Of a stretch of DNA of 64,000 nucleotides, positions 1 through 10,127 are shown in pieces (the stretch's first letter is position 1; the number at the start of each line of letters is the position of its first letter). The notes under the pieces are model-generated. The model was not told where the DNA came from, ran no database searches, and saw nothing but the letters and a program-made list of their open reading frames with translations. Source of the stretch: Bimastos eiseni (taxonomy: Eukaryota; Annelida; Clitellata; Crassiclitellata; Lumbricidae); assembly GCA_959347315.1 (NCBI GenBank), contig OY365807.1, positions 12,562,714 to 12,626,713 on the forward strand. The letters are read 5' to 3'. The translations under genes and the position numbers were made by a program.

Positions 1-1860
1 CATCTCTGCCTACTGGAGCAGTGACTGTCAGAGGAGAATCGGGGTTGACCGTTTCGTTAAAAGAGGCAACATTATACGACTCTGTCTCGGGATCAGACTC
101 TATCTCTCCCGCGGTCGCCGGATGGGCAACGCCCTGCGGATGGCCTTTATTCAGAACAGGGTTCGCTCTTATACCGACCGGAGTCTTTCCGTTCTTGTTT
201 GCCGTCTTAGAGACGGTTATCCTCTTTCCCTCTACCTGACCCGAGCTTCGTCGTATCATTCCACATCTCGTGACTCTTAAACAGTCGCCAAAAGGGGGCA
301 CCAAACGTTCTCCCTGTTCCGGAGAGCAGAAATATTTGTAACAGGTCCCTTCGTCACTTTGCCATAGGAAATACATGCCACTGATCTTAACGTCGCGTTT
401 TCCCAGACACTTATCCACCGGATATCGCATTTTCCACTCACCATGTACCTCTCGGTCCATTTCCGTGTGTGGCATACCGGCCTCACACGTAGAAATTATC
501 ATGCACCACGATTGACCGTCTGATTGTCCTCTGCGTTGGCAATTGTCCACCCACACCGTAATATATACTAAGACTTCGGAAAACGTGGGGAGTATCTATG
601 ACCACGTTAGGTAACTAAGCAGAATATTTATCGAAACCGTAATACAATCAAGAAGAGATATCTCGGGGAAACCGCGATTGAAGATATTGCGATCAGACAC
701 GCAAGTAAAGATATCGCGGAGAAACCGCGAGCAAAGATATTGCGATCAGACAAGCCTGTCAAGATACCTCAGGGAAACCGTGGGAGTAAGTGTGACCACG
801 TTAGGTAGCCAAGTATATATATTACAGGGAAACTATACGCAATTATTGAGTTCTTCGGTCACAACCAGTCACAACCGTTTCTTGTAATCGTCGAACGCAC
901 CAATGGGGTCACCTTCCCCGTATTTATCGAACGTATCCGCCCAAACTTTCACGGTCTCGGCTACCCGAACTTTCACGGTCTCGACCACTCTATAGTGAAC
1001 AGATTGCTGGCAAACGGCAGGAGTAACTATGACCGATCTAGGTAGTCAACAATAATATTTCTCGGCTTCCAAAACTCTCACGGTCTGCACGGTCGGAGAT
1101 TTTTCCCAGTCTATCTCTCTGTCGGCCGCCGAGGTCTCTCTCGAAAAATGCGGTCGGTCCCTTCTGGGACTCACCCAGTCTGTATCACTCACGACCACCC
1201 GAGATCTTTGCCCGGTGTTTACACAGACCTGTGATTTATTTATTTAACTGCCAGAACTTCCCGAAAAAACCAACCTCACAATCGGCTGAAGATTTTCTCG
1301 CGATCGATAACAGGGTGGGGCCCCAGCCCTATCAGATCGGCAGAGTCGGCCTCAACACCAGACGCTCGGCTGTAACTCGGACTAGTTTTTGGACGCCCTC
1401 TCGTCCGCAACTATATTTTTCGCAACTTGCCGTAAACCAGACTTTGAACGAACGCTCACCGACCACACGGGTGTGCAGTATTAATCGCTAACCAAATAAT
1501 TCAATGCACCGCATATGCAGAGCAGTCGTCACCACTCTACAATATAAACGACGCACCGCATGTCAGGCTATACTCAAGCCGATTCATCTGTCTGCATGGT
1601 GTGCACTTAATTAAAAACCGCCGATCGGTCTTCCCTCCTATACCTAAGTTGCACTGTAAAAAATATACGTAAATATAACGTTCCGCTATGGAGGGTCGAT
1701 TGTTTATAAATAAAATCCTTCATTCAAGCCTTGTGGCTTGTCCGCCACAAATATGATGCTTATCAAAAATAAATGGCCTGTAGTAAAATCAATGTCTTAT
1801 AGATCTCTTAAGCTATTAAACCTTTAAGGCCTCGGACCGCGTTACTAGTAGTCCAATAGG
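1..1860. other. Region without recognisable gene; diverged internal repeats
   Basis: No coding region is convincing here. All open frames are short and of low complexity. Between about 590 and 1060 a motif like gaccacgttaggtaactaag recurs in diverged form three times (near 599, 795 and 1030). A second motif, aactttcacggtctcg, recurs near 945, 968 and 1075, and a third, aagatattgcgatcagaca, recurs near 680 and 735. The region abuts the RNase H end of the retrotransposon remnant, so it may include its 3' untranslated region or a decayed LTR. I found no matching LTR on the other side. Confidence 0.4.
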
Positions 1861-1920
1861 CTAATATTCCTCTGTCTCTAGGTGCGAGACAGGTGGTCCG
1901 TAACAATATTTTAGGATCCA

Positions 1921-2654
1921 GGCCTGAACTTAAATTCTAATTTAAATTCTTGTAGGGCTAGGGCCCATCTCATAAGTTTCGAACTCTTAGGAACTGCTTC
2001 AGTGAGGAAAGACAGAGGATTGTGATCAAAATAGAGAGTTATGTCTGATAGGAAGATCCATGTCTTGAATTTCTTCAGCGCCCAAATCACAGCGTCAGCT
2101 TCGCGTTCAATGGTTGACCAGCGAGTCTGGACATAATTGAATTTGGCGCTAGCGAAGGCAATGGGACGTTCCTGCCCCTCATCAGACCAGTGAAACTAAC
2201 ATGCTCCCACGGCTGTGGCACTTGCATCTACGGAAAGTCCGAACTTCTTCGAGAAGTCAATCGTGTGGAGACAGACAACCTTAGACAATCGTCTTTCGTT
2301 TTTTCCAGTGCCTTGTTTGATGCCTCGGTGCCAAGGTACCTTGTTGGGTACTTGTTTCTGCGTAAGATCCATCAGGACCTGTGCAGTTTCGGCCAGCGCT
2401 GGAATAACGACCCGGAAGTAGCTGAAGAACCCCACCACCCTTCGGACGTCCTCCTTGGTCACAGGTGGTTTCATCTCGTCGAGGCTAGTTACTTTGATGG
2501 GATCAGCCTTGATCAGTCCTGATCCGATCACGTGACCGACAAACCGGGTCTGCTGTTGTGCAAACGTGCACTTCTTAAGGTTTAACGTGAACCCTGAAGC
2601 GCGGATGACTTGAAAGAATCTCTCGAGGTGCTCTACATATTTGCATATCTGCAT
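1921..2654 (-). pseudogene. Retrotransposon RT thumb and RNase H, broken
   Basis: The 2654..2196 part begins in the RT thumb/connection (LNLKKCTFA, FVGHVIGSGL, VVGFFSYFR), which is the usual Ty3/gypsy pattern. It reaches the first RNase H Asp (LSVDASATAVGAC). A frameshift follows at about 2196. RNase H then continues to about 1921 with STIEREADAVIWAL (catalytic Glu) and LYFDHNPLSFL (Asp). RT fingers and palm, including the YxDD box, are absent. The sequence just upstream (2660-2715) resembles the linker that precedes RT, so the loss is an internal deletion rather than a 5' truncation. Confidence 0.75.
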
Positions 2655-2718
2655 ATTTGTCTATTAGCTCGAGGAGTTGTCTCCTCTTAGCATCAGACAA
2701 ATGAGCAGTTCGCCCTTC

Positions 2719-3821
2719 TTAAATTAAGATGCTTGGTTGAGGTGCGACTCCTTCTGATGGATCGATCACCTCAATTGACTCGAAATCACTGGCGTGATCA
2801 TAAACAATGGAACAGTTGTTTACAATCGCTTGCTGAAGCCTCTCGTTGAATTTGCGTATTTTGTTGGCGTGTAGGTGTCTACGCTTACCTTCAAGCTCGA
2901 CAATGTACGAGTATGGGGACTTCACTTGGGTTACTACGCCTGGACCCTGCCAGCGATTATACAGCTTGGCGTTCTTGGAGTCCGAAGCTAACACAATCAC
3001 CTTGTCTCCCACTGCGTAGCGCCTATCTACACTCCGTAAGTTGTAATTCTCTACGTAGCGTCTCTGTTCTAGGGTCGAATAATACTCTGCATACAGAGCA
3101 GTCATCTCTAGATTGGATTTCAACTGTTGAAGATATTCTACCGGGGATTTTCATATGCTGAATGGTAATTCTCGCTGCCCCGCCCATGACTCCTTCAAGA
3201 TGTTGAGGGGTCCTCTTGGCAATGTTCCATAGACCATTGAAATGGACTGACGTGAGTTGTTGCTGATGGCCGTTACCTTAGACTCCACAATACGAAGGGC
3301 AGCAACTTATGCCAATCCCGTGGATCATCTCGGCATAATTTGTAAATCATCCCTTTTAAGCTCGCATTGGCCCTCTCGACCGTTCCGCTGGCCTCTGGAT
3401 GTCCGGGATATGGAACCTCTGGGTACAACCTAGACGTGCTAAAACTCTTGGGTTAGCTTACTCGTAAAATTCGTACCACAATCCGTGAAAATTACCTGTG
3501 GCACAGAGAAGTCATGAACATTTGCAAAAATGCATCGCATACCGCCCGCGCGCTCATGGAGCGTAGCGGATATGCCATCGGCCATCTTGAAAACCGATCG
3601 ACAATTACTAAGGCATAATTGTATTCATGCATAGGAATCGAAGGGTCGTCCAATGGGATTAATGGGCCTATACAATCGGCATTTACAACTGACCATGGAA
3701 TTTCGTCATTGGGAGGGATAGCCTGAATTGGAATGCGCTGATTGGTCTTTAGAGGTGCCCTCAACTGACAGGTTGGGCAAGATGCACAATAATCACGAAT
3801 TAGATTGTCCATATTCGAAAA
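2719..3821 (-). pseudogene. Retrotransposon integrase, frameshifted
   Basis: The Cys pair of the HHCC zinc-binding domain is visible (CASCPTCQ), pairing with the two His in the preceding reading frame. The first catalytic Asp lies in NADCIGPL. It is followed by the VIVDRFSRWP motif and, in a shifted frame near 3490, a DCGTNF motif holding the second catalytic Asp. The sequence around 3370-3400 looks like the conserved Glu region, again in another frame. The last intact part (3123..2719) is a C-terminal domain of the GPY/F or SH3-like kind (NRWQGPGVVTQV). At least two frameshifts and several stops break the gene. Confidence 0.75.
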
Positions 3822-5489
3822 TCAGAAGCTTAGGCGAATCCGATCCTTAGTGGACTTGAAAGCCATATGCCCTAAGAATGGCGCGTCGTGTACCATTTTG
3901 AGAACGATTTCTACCCGTTTGACTGGAAGACAGAGTTGCTTTACCTTATGGCCAACCATGCTGTCACGATGATACAACAGTCCATGTTCAACAAAGAAGC
4001 CCCCCTTTCCTCGTTGGGCTAAATCAAAGGGTTCCTTCAGTGAAGCGCACTTCTGCTGCTCTAGTGTAAGGGTGTCGGCATCTGCTGTTCTCATGCTTAA
4101 GTCCGTAGGCACCTCTTCCACGTCCAAAAAGTCTGTCTTTTGTCCTTCAAAAATAGATTTTTTTGTCCAGAGAGAGCGGAGTGGCAGTCCTGCTGACTGT
4201 TGCTGACCCCCCTGATTCTCCCCACTCTCTTCCCCAGCAAAGAATGCTTCATAACCCTGGTGGTGGGCGGCTAAATATGTGTCAATAGACCCCGCCAATT
4301 CGGCATGCGACAGCCTCTTGCCTTTCTCTTCTGCTAATACATAGTCTAAACAACTGCTGGGTAACAGGTCTTTGATCTTATCTGCCACTAGCAAGCTAAT
4401 CGTCTTTTCAAACCATTCATCTACCTGTCTGCTTCGCAGATAGTACATCAAGGTGCTACGTAGCCTTGATGCCCACGAGGAGTATGTTTCATCGTTAGCA
4501 TTCTTCATATCTAAGAATTTTGCTCTCATTTGGACGGGACTTAGACGATATTCGCGTAGAATGCATTCTTTTAAACGTATATAATCAGAGAGGTTTTCTT
4601 CAGAGAGACGCGAGACCAAGGCCTTCGCCTTCTCGCTTAGATTAGCCAGTAAGATCTTAGGCTGTTGGTCGGGTTCGATGGCACAAGAGTTGAATAGGCG
4701 TTCAGTAGTATCAAAAACACAGGGCAGATCAGCTGATTCTGTAGGGAACCTTGGTAGCATTCCTTTTAGAAAGTCGTTGCAAGTTTTAACTCACGCCATG
4801 AATGACTTCTGTGATGCTCCGGTTTGCCTATCCTCTAACTGTCCTTCTCGTTCCCTTCTCCACTGCATACTCTCCTCCTGCGCCCTCCTCCTCTCTCTTC
4901 TGTATTCACGTTCCTCTTCATAGTCTTTGTCCTCCCTTTGTTGTCTTCTGAACGTCTCTTCCTTCTCTCTTCTCTCCTTCTCATCCTCTTTCCGTTTCTT
5001 TTCTGTCCGTTCCTCCTCCTCTCTTCTTTCCTTCTCTTCCTCTTTTCGTTTCTTTTCTATCCGTTCCTCCTCCTCTCTTCTGTTATTTTCCACTCGTTCC
5101 TCCACCTCCCTCCTTTTCTTCTCCTCCCTTTCTTCCTCTCTTCTCTCTCTTCTTGATATTCTCTCCTCCCGCTCCACTTTCCGTCTTTCCAGCGCACGTA
5201 TTGCTATTACGTCGCTCAGCTCTACTTCTGAGCCCTGGCTGAGAGAACCTTCACTTTCGCCAGTCTCTTCGATCGTTTCCGGGCCCTCGGACCATGCTCG
5301 AAAAAGTTGGTCCCGGTCCATCGCTGCGATCACAGCTGCCTCGTGACCTGCCTTAGTCAAGCAGGTCACCAGCTGCTCGCTTCTCATTTTCCGAGCGCTT
5401 GCTCGTCTTTGGGGGCCTTGTCTGTCCATTTTTACCAGACGTACCCTCCACTTATACACAATGGCACAAAAATATAAACAATCACACAC
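3822..5489 (-). pseudogene. Retrotransposon gag, interrupted, running into integrase N-terminus
   Basis: One reading frame with a single in-frame TGA at 4791-4793 covers the whole stretch. The likely start is the Met of MDRQGPQRR near 5429. Residues about 95-210 are a run of Glu/Arg/Lys with heptad-like periodicity (coiled coil), encoded by a DNA repeat of about 54 bp around 4980-5090. After the stop comes a capsid-like helical part (LSEKAKALV, LREYRLSPVQMRAKF, typical of retrotransposon gag). The frame then passes without break into text typical of the integrase N-terminus (GLLYHRD, then HDAPFLGH). The usual zinc knuckle and aspartic protease are missing, so an internal deletion has fused gag to integrase. 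Confidence 0.75.
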
Positions 5490-6141
5490 CTAGCAAGTAC
5501 CCCTACTCTTCCACCTACTCGACGAAGAAAAGGTTCAGGCAGGCGTTATAGAATCCTATTCTATCGCCTAAACTGTCTCGGCTATCGCCTCGGAAGTTCA
5601 CACTATCAGACACACATTTACAGGGTCCTACCTCGCTCCGTTGGCTGCCTCGTGTCGTCACTTCCGCTCGATCTCGTATCGATGTGATGCCGTGCCCTCT
5701 TCCGTCGTTGCGTCTCGACCGCCCTCTGATGACGTGTCGACTCTTTCGGCTGTCCCCTGCTTCTTCGGCGTTGATGTCTCGTCGTTGATGCCCGTCGTGG
5801 CTTCCGTGTATATGTCGCTGCTGTGCTGACGTTTCTCTCAGGCGTCGAAAGTGCTTCTTCGTCGTCAACTGATTAATGAATTTCTTGTCTGTGGGTCGTA
5901 GAGATGGATGGGGCAGTCGGCTCTGACATCTGCCTCGCGGTGTCGAGTTTCGTTGTTTGACACCTCGATGATCTGTACATAATTCTCGCCGTCTGTATTG
6001 AGACCGTTTGCTTCAGGCGAAGCCCATTGATGTATCTCGTCTGAGGTTTCAGATAGACAGCTCCAACCGTAGTCCTCCTACGCCTCTGCTGTCGATCGAC
6101 GACTATTATATAGCGCCATCGTCCAGAGTGTCGCGCCTGAC

Positions 6142-6303
6142 ACTAGCTCACGATGCACTAGACAAGAGCAGAGCCCATTGACCTGCGAATGCATTAGTAA
6201 GGCCTTAGAGTGCAGCGCAGCGCGCTAGCTCACGACGCACTAATCAACAACACTGAGCACTAGCTCACAACGCACTAGACAAGAGCAGAGCCCATTGACC
6301 TGT
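6142..6303. repeat. Direct repeat, about 45 bp, two copies
   Basis: The words actagctcacgatgcactag and caagagcagagcccattgac recur, with few changes, about 109 bases apart. A third partial copy of the ctagctcacgacgcacta part lies in between. Such short direct repeats are common in retroelement regulatory regions. The link to the neighbouring retrotransposon is inference. Confidence 0.6.
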
Positions 6304-6390
6304 GGCGAAGTATAATTAGCCGTAGCTGATCGACACAAAAAAGAGCAGTTCAGATCAGATCTACGGAGTCCCTAAAGGTACATGAAAGAT

Positions 6391-6445
6391 ACACTAAAAA
6401 AACTGTCTCGAGACCGAGACACTTTCTCGAAACCATAGAACTCTG
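6391..6445 (+). mobile_element. Right end of a hAT-like non-autonomous element (fragment)
   Basis: The stretch aactgtctcgagaccgagac, ending in aactctg, closely matches the right end of the complete element at 42325..42794. No left end was found upstream, so this is a truncated copy. Confidence 0.55.
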
Positions 6446-6759
6446 GTAAGCAATAATAATTTAGACGCTAAAGTAAGATTTTGCCTTAAGAGAATTCGTA
6501 ATTTACGATTGTCATTGACATCAATATTTGTGTCATTAGAATAATAATCTATCTACCTTAACTAGGCAGGCCTAGACTTACAGGGTCCTATTGTGATCTG
6601 TATTCTCAAGTGTTGTACCTGCAACAGAATATAATAGTCTTGAACGGGGTTCTGCGAAACATTTTTTAGATAAGCAAAAAGAATCAAAAAGAAAAAGAAA
6701 AAAAATCAAAACGGTTTCGCGGCCAAAAAAGACTTGGAAACGCTGTTATATGAGGATTA

Positions 6760-6791
6760 GATATCTATATATATATATACGTATATATGTG

Positions 6792-6823
<32 letters not shown>

Positions 6824-6830
6824 TATTAGG
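6760..6830. repeat. (TA)n-rich microsatellite
   Basis: This is an alternating TA tract with a few GTA/CGTA interruptions. Confidence 0.85.
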
Positions 6831-7239
6831 ACATGGGTATGAAGAGTTACGATGCCCTTATTTAATTAAACTTGGCTTATGAACGAGTGTGGCCGGTTCC
6901 CTCCCTTGCTGTCTGAACATCTCACTGACTGTATACTGCAAGTGTACTTATTCTTATTGAGCTGGCATGGGCTCGGACAAAGCAGAAATCTCTAAAGGAG
7001 TCCTACGTGTATATAAATCTTCGTAATGTTGCTGAATGAATGAACGTGGTAATACATGGAAAAGGTGTATTTGAACAGGCATAACTTAACATAAACAACT
7101 TGAACAAGTTTAACGCTCCAACATTCCAATTTTCAATTGAATAGCGCTTTGAAGAGGAGTCCTGCATAAAAATGTTCCACACATTTCGTTGGCATCTGTT
7201 AATGGTATCCATGTAGGCCAAGCAAGAAAGCCCCACCCC

Positions 7240-8130
7240 TCACAACATGAATGGCAGGTCGATGTTGATGCGGCCTTCTCCCATGTACAAGGATCCAAAA
7301 TGGCGTGTGCCAGGAACGTGGAAGAATGCATACCCTGGCCAGAGGAGATTCTTGATCAAAACTACGGCTCCACCGCGTTCATGCTGCACGCTCCAAGTTG
7401 CTGTCAGCAAATCGTCTGCGGCCGTATCCAGGAAGTCGATCGTCCGCTCTAGGTCGGCTCTTTGCAGCATTGTCTTTGCCAGCAGCCTCTCAGGAGGACG
7501 AAAGTGACAGTAGTTATCGAGTTTGCCAGCTTCCAGCGTACTTAAGCCCTGGAAGAAACGGTTTTCGCGTACGACTCCGGTTGGAGCGAGTATGAAGGCC
7601 CCTCGGGGAACGAGCAGTGCATCGCTGTCGATTTCCGTTATGACTGCAGACAACCTGTCCTCTTCTTTGACGGTTAATGTTTCGACAATCTGCTTCAAAC
7701 CATCGGTCTCATCTTCCGCATCTTTTCTGCCTTCGCTGCCTTCTTCCACGTTGGTCTGCTTCTTGCTGCCCGAATAGACGACGCTGCGGTGAACTAACTC
7801 CTCGCTTACGTTAGACATATCTCCGCTGAAGAACGTCCGCAGCTGTCGAACCTTCTGGCGTGTCTCGAATTTGGCTGGGCTGAGGAGCGCCCAGTTGGTG
7901 CAATCCTGACTCACGAGGTTCTTGCGTTTGAGCAAGTTGTTCTCCACGCCTTGCACTATGAAATACTCCTTCGGGGCGTGAATCTTCCCCCAGAAGTAAA
8001 GCTTCTGAAAGTGCATTTCGTCCTGAAGTATCGGAAGGGAACTCTGCATGGCTGACTTCTGCTCAGGTGACAGCTGCATTCCGAGAAAGCCGAAATAGTC
8101 GATAAACAGAGGCATAAACTCGACATCCAT
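7240..8130 (-). CDS. RSPH9: Radial spoke head protein 9 (RSPH9), single exon
   Basis: This is a complete 296-residue reading frame with no intron. RSPH9 is a component of the radial spoke head in the 9+2 axoneme of motile cilia and flagella, where the spokes relay signals from the central pair to dynein arms. Family marks are visible along its length: LYFWGKI near residue 45, CTNWALL near 80, LLVPRGAF near 170, the RFFQGLS...YCHFRPP block near 190-210, the WSVQHERG...LLWPG block near 245-265, and the C-terminal DLPFML, which is also the end of vertebrate RSPH9. An acidic insert (about 120-140) is longer than in the human protein (about 276 residues). I chose the ATG at 8130 because it has a good context and matches the short vertebrate N-terminus. 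The open frame continues upstream without another ATG in the stretch examined. Human RSPH9 has introns, so this copy is either an intron-less gene or a retrocopy that remains fully open. Confidence 0.9.
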   Translation of the reverse strand: MDVEFMPLFIDYFGFLGMQLSPEQKSAMQSSLPILQDEMHFQKLYFWGKIHAPKEYFIVQGVENNLLKRKNLVSQDCTNWALLSPAKFETRQKVRQLRTFFSGDMSNVSEELVHRSVVYSGSKKQTNVEEGSEGRKDAEDETDGLKQIVETLTVKEEDRLSAVITEIDSDALLVPRGAFILAPTGVVRENRFFQGLSTLEAGKLDNYCHFRPPERLLAKTMLQRADLERTIDFLDTAADDLLTATWSVQHERGGAVVLIKNLLWPGYAFFHVPGTRHFGSLYMGEGRINIDLPFML

Positions 8131-8601
8131 CTCGATATTTCGCACTGTTATGGACGGTTTATATTTTAAGTCGAATATCTTCGAAAAATATCTAGATGTC
8201 TCTGGCAGCCTTTTGGCGCGAAACTAAGACCTAATAATTTGCGCAGGACAAACTCGAAAAACGCGTTCAGTACATCAGAAGGTCCTGTGAGTTTAAGCCA
8301 TTTCGTCTCCATGGAGACGTAATTGTGTGTTATTTAATATGCTAACTGCATGTATGACCTTCGCTTGTTATTATCAATGGCCTGGTATTCAGATCATCAG
8401 AATTTTGTCGCACACAACATATCACCAATCAATCAATAAATCAATCAATCGTAGCTATTTGACAGTCCAACAACAAATCAGAACAAATCACAATCTTTAA
8501 AATTTAAAAAATGTTGGGACCTATCGGATCACACAAGAGACTGAGGAGGCCCAATTAGCATAGGCTAGGATTCGAAGGGCCCACCAGTAGTCTAGGCAGA
8601 A

Positions 8602-8859
8602 GTGTAACAAAGTTTTGAAAAGTGGGAGGGGGCATATTTAAAAAAATATTACGTGAGGCGGAATTTTTTTTGCCCCCCCCCTTTTTGAATTTTGCCCCCA
8701 GAAATTTGAAAAATGGAGGGCACAAATTATTTTAACAAAGGTAATCTTAAAAAGCCATTGGATAACCATATAAAGAACCGATTTGGGGGGCACATGGGGA
8801 GGGCACTGAGCACTAAAACTGGGGGTGGGGCGGTGCCTCCCTGCCCCCGCTTGTTACAC
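8602..8859. mobile_element. MITE-like element with gtgtaacaa terminal inverted repeats
   Basis: The left end reads gtgtaacaaag and the right end gcttgttacac, an inverted repeat of about 10 bp. Next to each end are G-rich/C-rich blocks (agtgggaggggg and ctgcccccgc). The interior is a G/C-tract and A/T-tract mixture without coding capacity. Target duplication is not clear. Confidence 0.5.
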
Positions 8860-9073
8860 CCTTGAGGCTAGGCCCTACATTGTATGCTTGGGGCCACTTG
8901 GAAATGTTCAGAGTTGCAATAAACAAATTAGCACCAAGCATGGTTGGTGTTAGAATTCTAAAATCAATAAACAATATAGATATTAAATAATAACTTGACT
9001 TATTTAATAACATATCTATAGGCCTATATCTACTCTAAACACTGTTGTTGATTATAAGCATAAGATGCTTGTT

Positions 9074-9116
9074 TAACAGGCCTGCACGATCATATTATGA
9101 TCGTGCAGGCCTGTTA
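9074..9116. repeat. Perfect 43-bp palindrome (21-bp arms, 1-nt centre)
   Basis: The left arm starts taacaggcctgcacgatcat and the right arm is its exact reverse complement, separated by one T. As RNA or extruded DNA it would form an almost loop-less hairpin. It lies about 690 bases upstream of the laminin start codon. Confidence 0.95.
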
Positions 9117-9800
9117 TGCATTAGGCCTACGACGTCGTCAAAGCAGCTTTACTGACAAGTTTTTACTAAGCCTAATGACATGGCCTGACGCAGGCCTGCT
9201 GCAAAGATCTTAGATTATTATTTAAAAAGTAATTAACACCCCGAACTAATATCGAACAACTGTTATTAGAGATGTGAAATATATACACAAATTAAGATGA
9301 GACAGGCCTATGAAAGCCAATGACTGTAAGCTATTCAAAAGCACGATAACCGCACGCACGCTGCTTCGGAGTTTAAACATGGAATTTTATATTGAAAAAA
9401 TCGAGGGATCTGATTTAGCTGTAGGTCTATAATTATACCCACCCGTCCAACCTGCATAAGTATAGCGCTATAAATTCTACTAATCGGTGGGACGCAGATG
9501 TCGCCATCTGAGCCAGCAGCCGACGACGATCATTGTGTTGAAAGTGGCGATGACGAGAATGACTAGCCTACTTCAATATTTTGCGCGTTCGTTCGACCGC
9601 TTTCCTGAACATATACAACAATTATGGCTTAGAATATTATATTCCAACTAACGTCATCACGAATACATATTATTTCGAGTTGTTTTGAATCATCGGGTTA
9701 TTGTATTAAATTTGAGCGTCCTTTCTACTTGGATACTCGGAGCATTGAACAACGACTAGACGCGAATTGACTCGTAGTTGCACCTATAATTCGTCAAAAA

Positions 9801-10127
9801 ATGGCGGCGCTTTTGGTTTGTTATTTGACAGTTGCATTATTCACTTCAGTCTGGTCCTTGCCAGTTGACGTGGCAAGAAATCGACCCGTCGATGCCCAGA
9901 TAACTTGTGGTGCCCTTGGGCTGGAGACTTTTGTCAGTCAGAAGTGGCAGTGGTCTGGAGGCGATGTGAGAGAAAATCAGACCGAAACTTGTTACAACGC
10001 GACCACTCATCCGCCGTCTGCCATGGTCGACGGAAATGATAACACTTGGTGGCAGAGTACAGCACGGCCTAACTTCAACCAGGTCCCACAGGGACCAGAA
10101 GTCTTCATGACCCTTGATATGCAGCAG
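9801..10127 (+). CDS. Laminin alpha exon 1: signal peptide and LN start
   Basis: The ATG lies in a strong context (aaaaATGG). The first 19 residues are hydrophobic, with likely cleavage after SVWS. The LN signature SAMVDGNDNTWWQS is clear. The exon must end after ...LDMQQ in phase 0. The intron there starts CAG|GCTAGT, a GC donor, since no GT donor gives the right frame. Confidence 0.85.

Larger units (their letters stand above)
1861..5489 (-). mobile_element. Decayed Ty3/gypsy-type LTR retrotransposon, Gmr1-like domain order
   Basis: Read on the - strand, the element gives a charged coiled-coil gag N-terminus, a gag capsid-like part, an integrase zinc-binding region, the integrase core and C-terminus, and then a reverse transcriptase thumb and RNase H. 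Integrase therefore precedes RT/RNase H. Ordinary Ty3/gypsy elements have the opposite order, while the Gmr1-like group described by Goodwin and Poulter has integrase first. The RT thumb and RNase H text is gypsy-like rather than copia-like. The copy is dead. There is an in-frame stop within gag, protease and any nucleocapsid part are missing between gag and integrase, most of the RT fingers/palm is missing at about 2655-2718, and there are frameshifts in integrase and at the RT/RNase H border. No LTR pair, primer site or polypurine tract could be identified. Confidence 0.8.
5490..7239. other. Region without recognisable gene; repeats and A/T-rich tracts
   Basis: This lies upstream of the retrotransposon gag (which is on the - strand), so the part near 5500-6100 may be its leader or a decayed 5' LTR. 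A direct repeat of about 45 bp, containing gcactagacaagagcagagc, occurs at about 6142-6190 and 6251-6303. The right end of a hAT-like element sits at 6391-6445. An A-rich tract lies at 6660-6715 and a (TA)n tract at 6760-6830. The last 400 bases are probably 3' flank of RSPH9. A minus-strand ATTAAA near 6860 could serve as its polyadenylation signal. Confidence 0.4.
8131..9800. other. Divergent intergenic region between RSPH9 and the laminin gene
   Basis: The two genes are transcribed away from each other across this stretch, so it should hold both promoters. No TATA box stands out close to either ATG. It contains an atcaatcaat-type simple repeat near 8425-8450, a MITE-like element (8602..8859) and a perfect palindrome (9074..9116). 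The words ggcctac/ggcctg are frequent. Confidence 0.6.

Noticed and set aside
4927..5346. Ser-rich reading frames on the + strand
   Set aside because: They are the opposite strand of the Glu/Arg-rich gag coiled coil; composition is a by-product.
5515..5868. 117-residue Arg-rich minus-strand frame as a gene
   Set aside because: Low complexity, no known motif, located where a retroelement leader would lie.
1..6700. LTR pair flanking the retrotransposon
   Set aside because: I looked for long matches between 1-1860 and 5500-6700 and saw none, so LTRs cannot be claimed.
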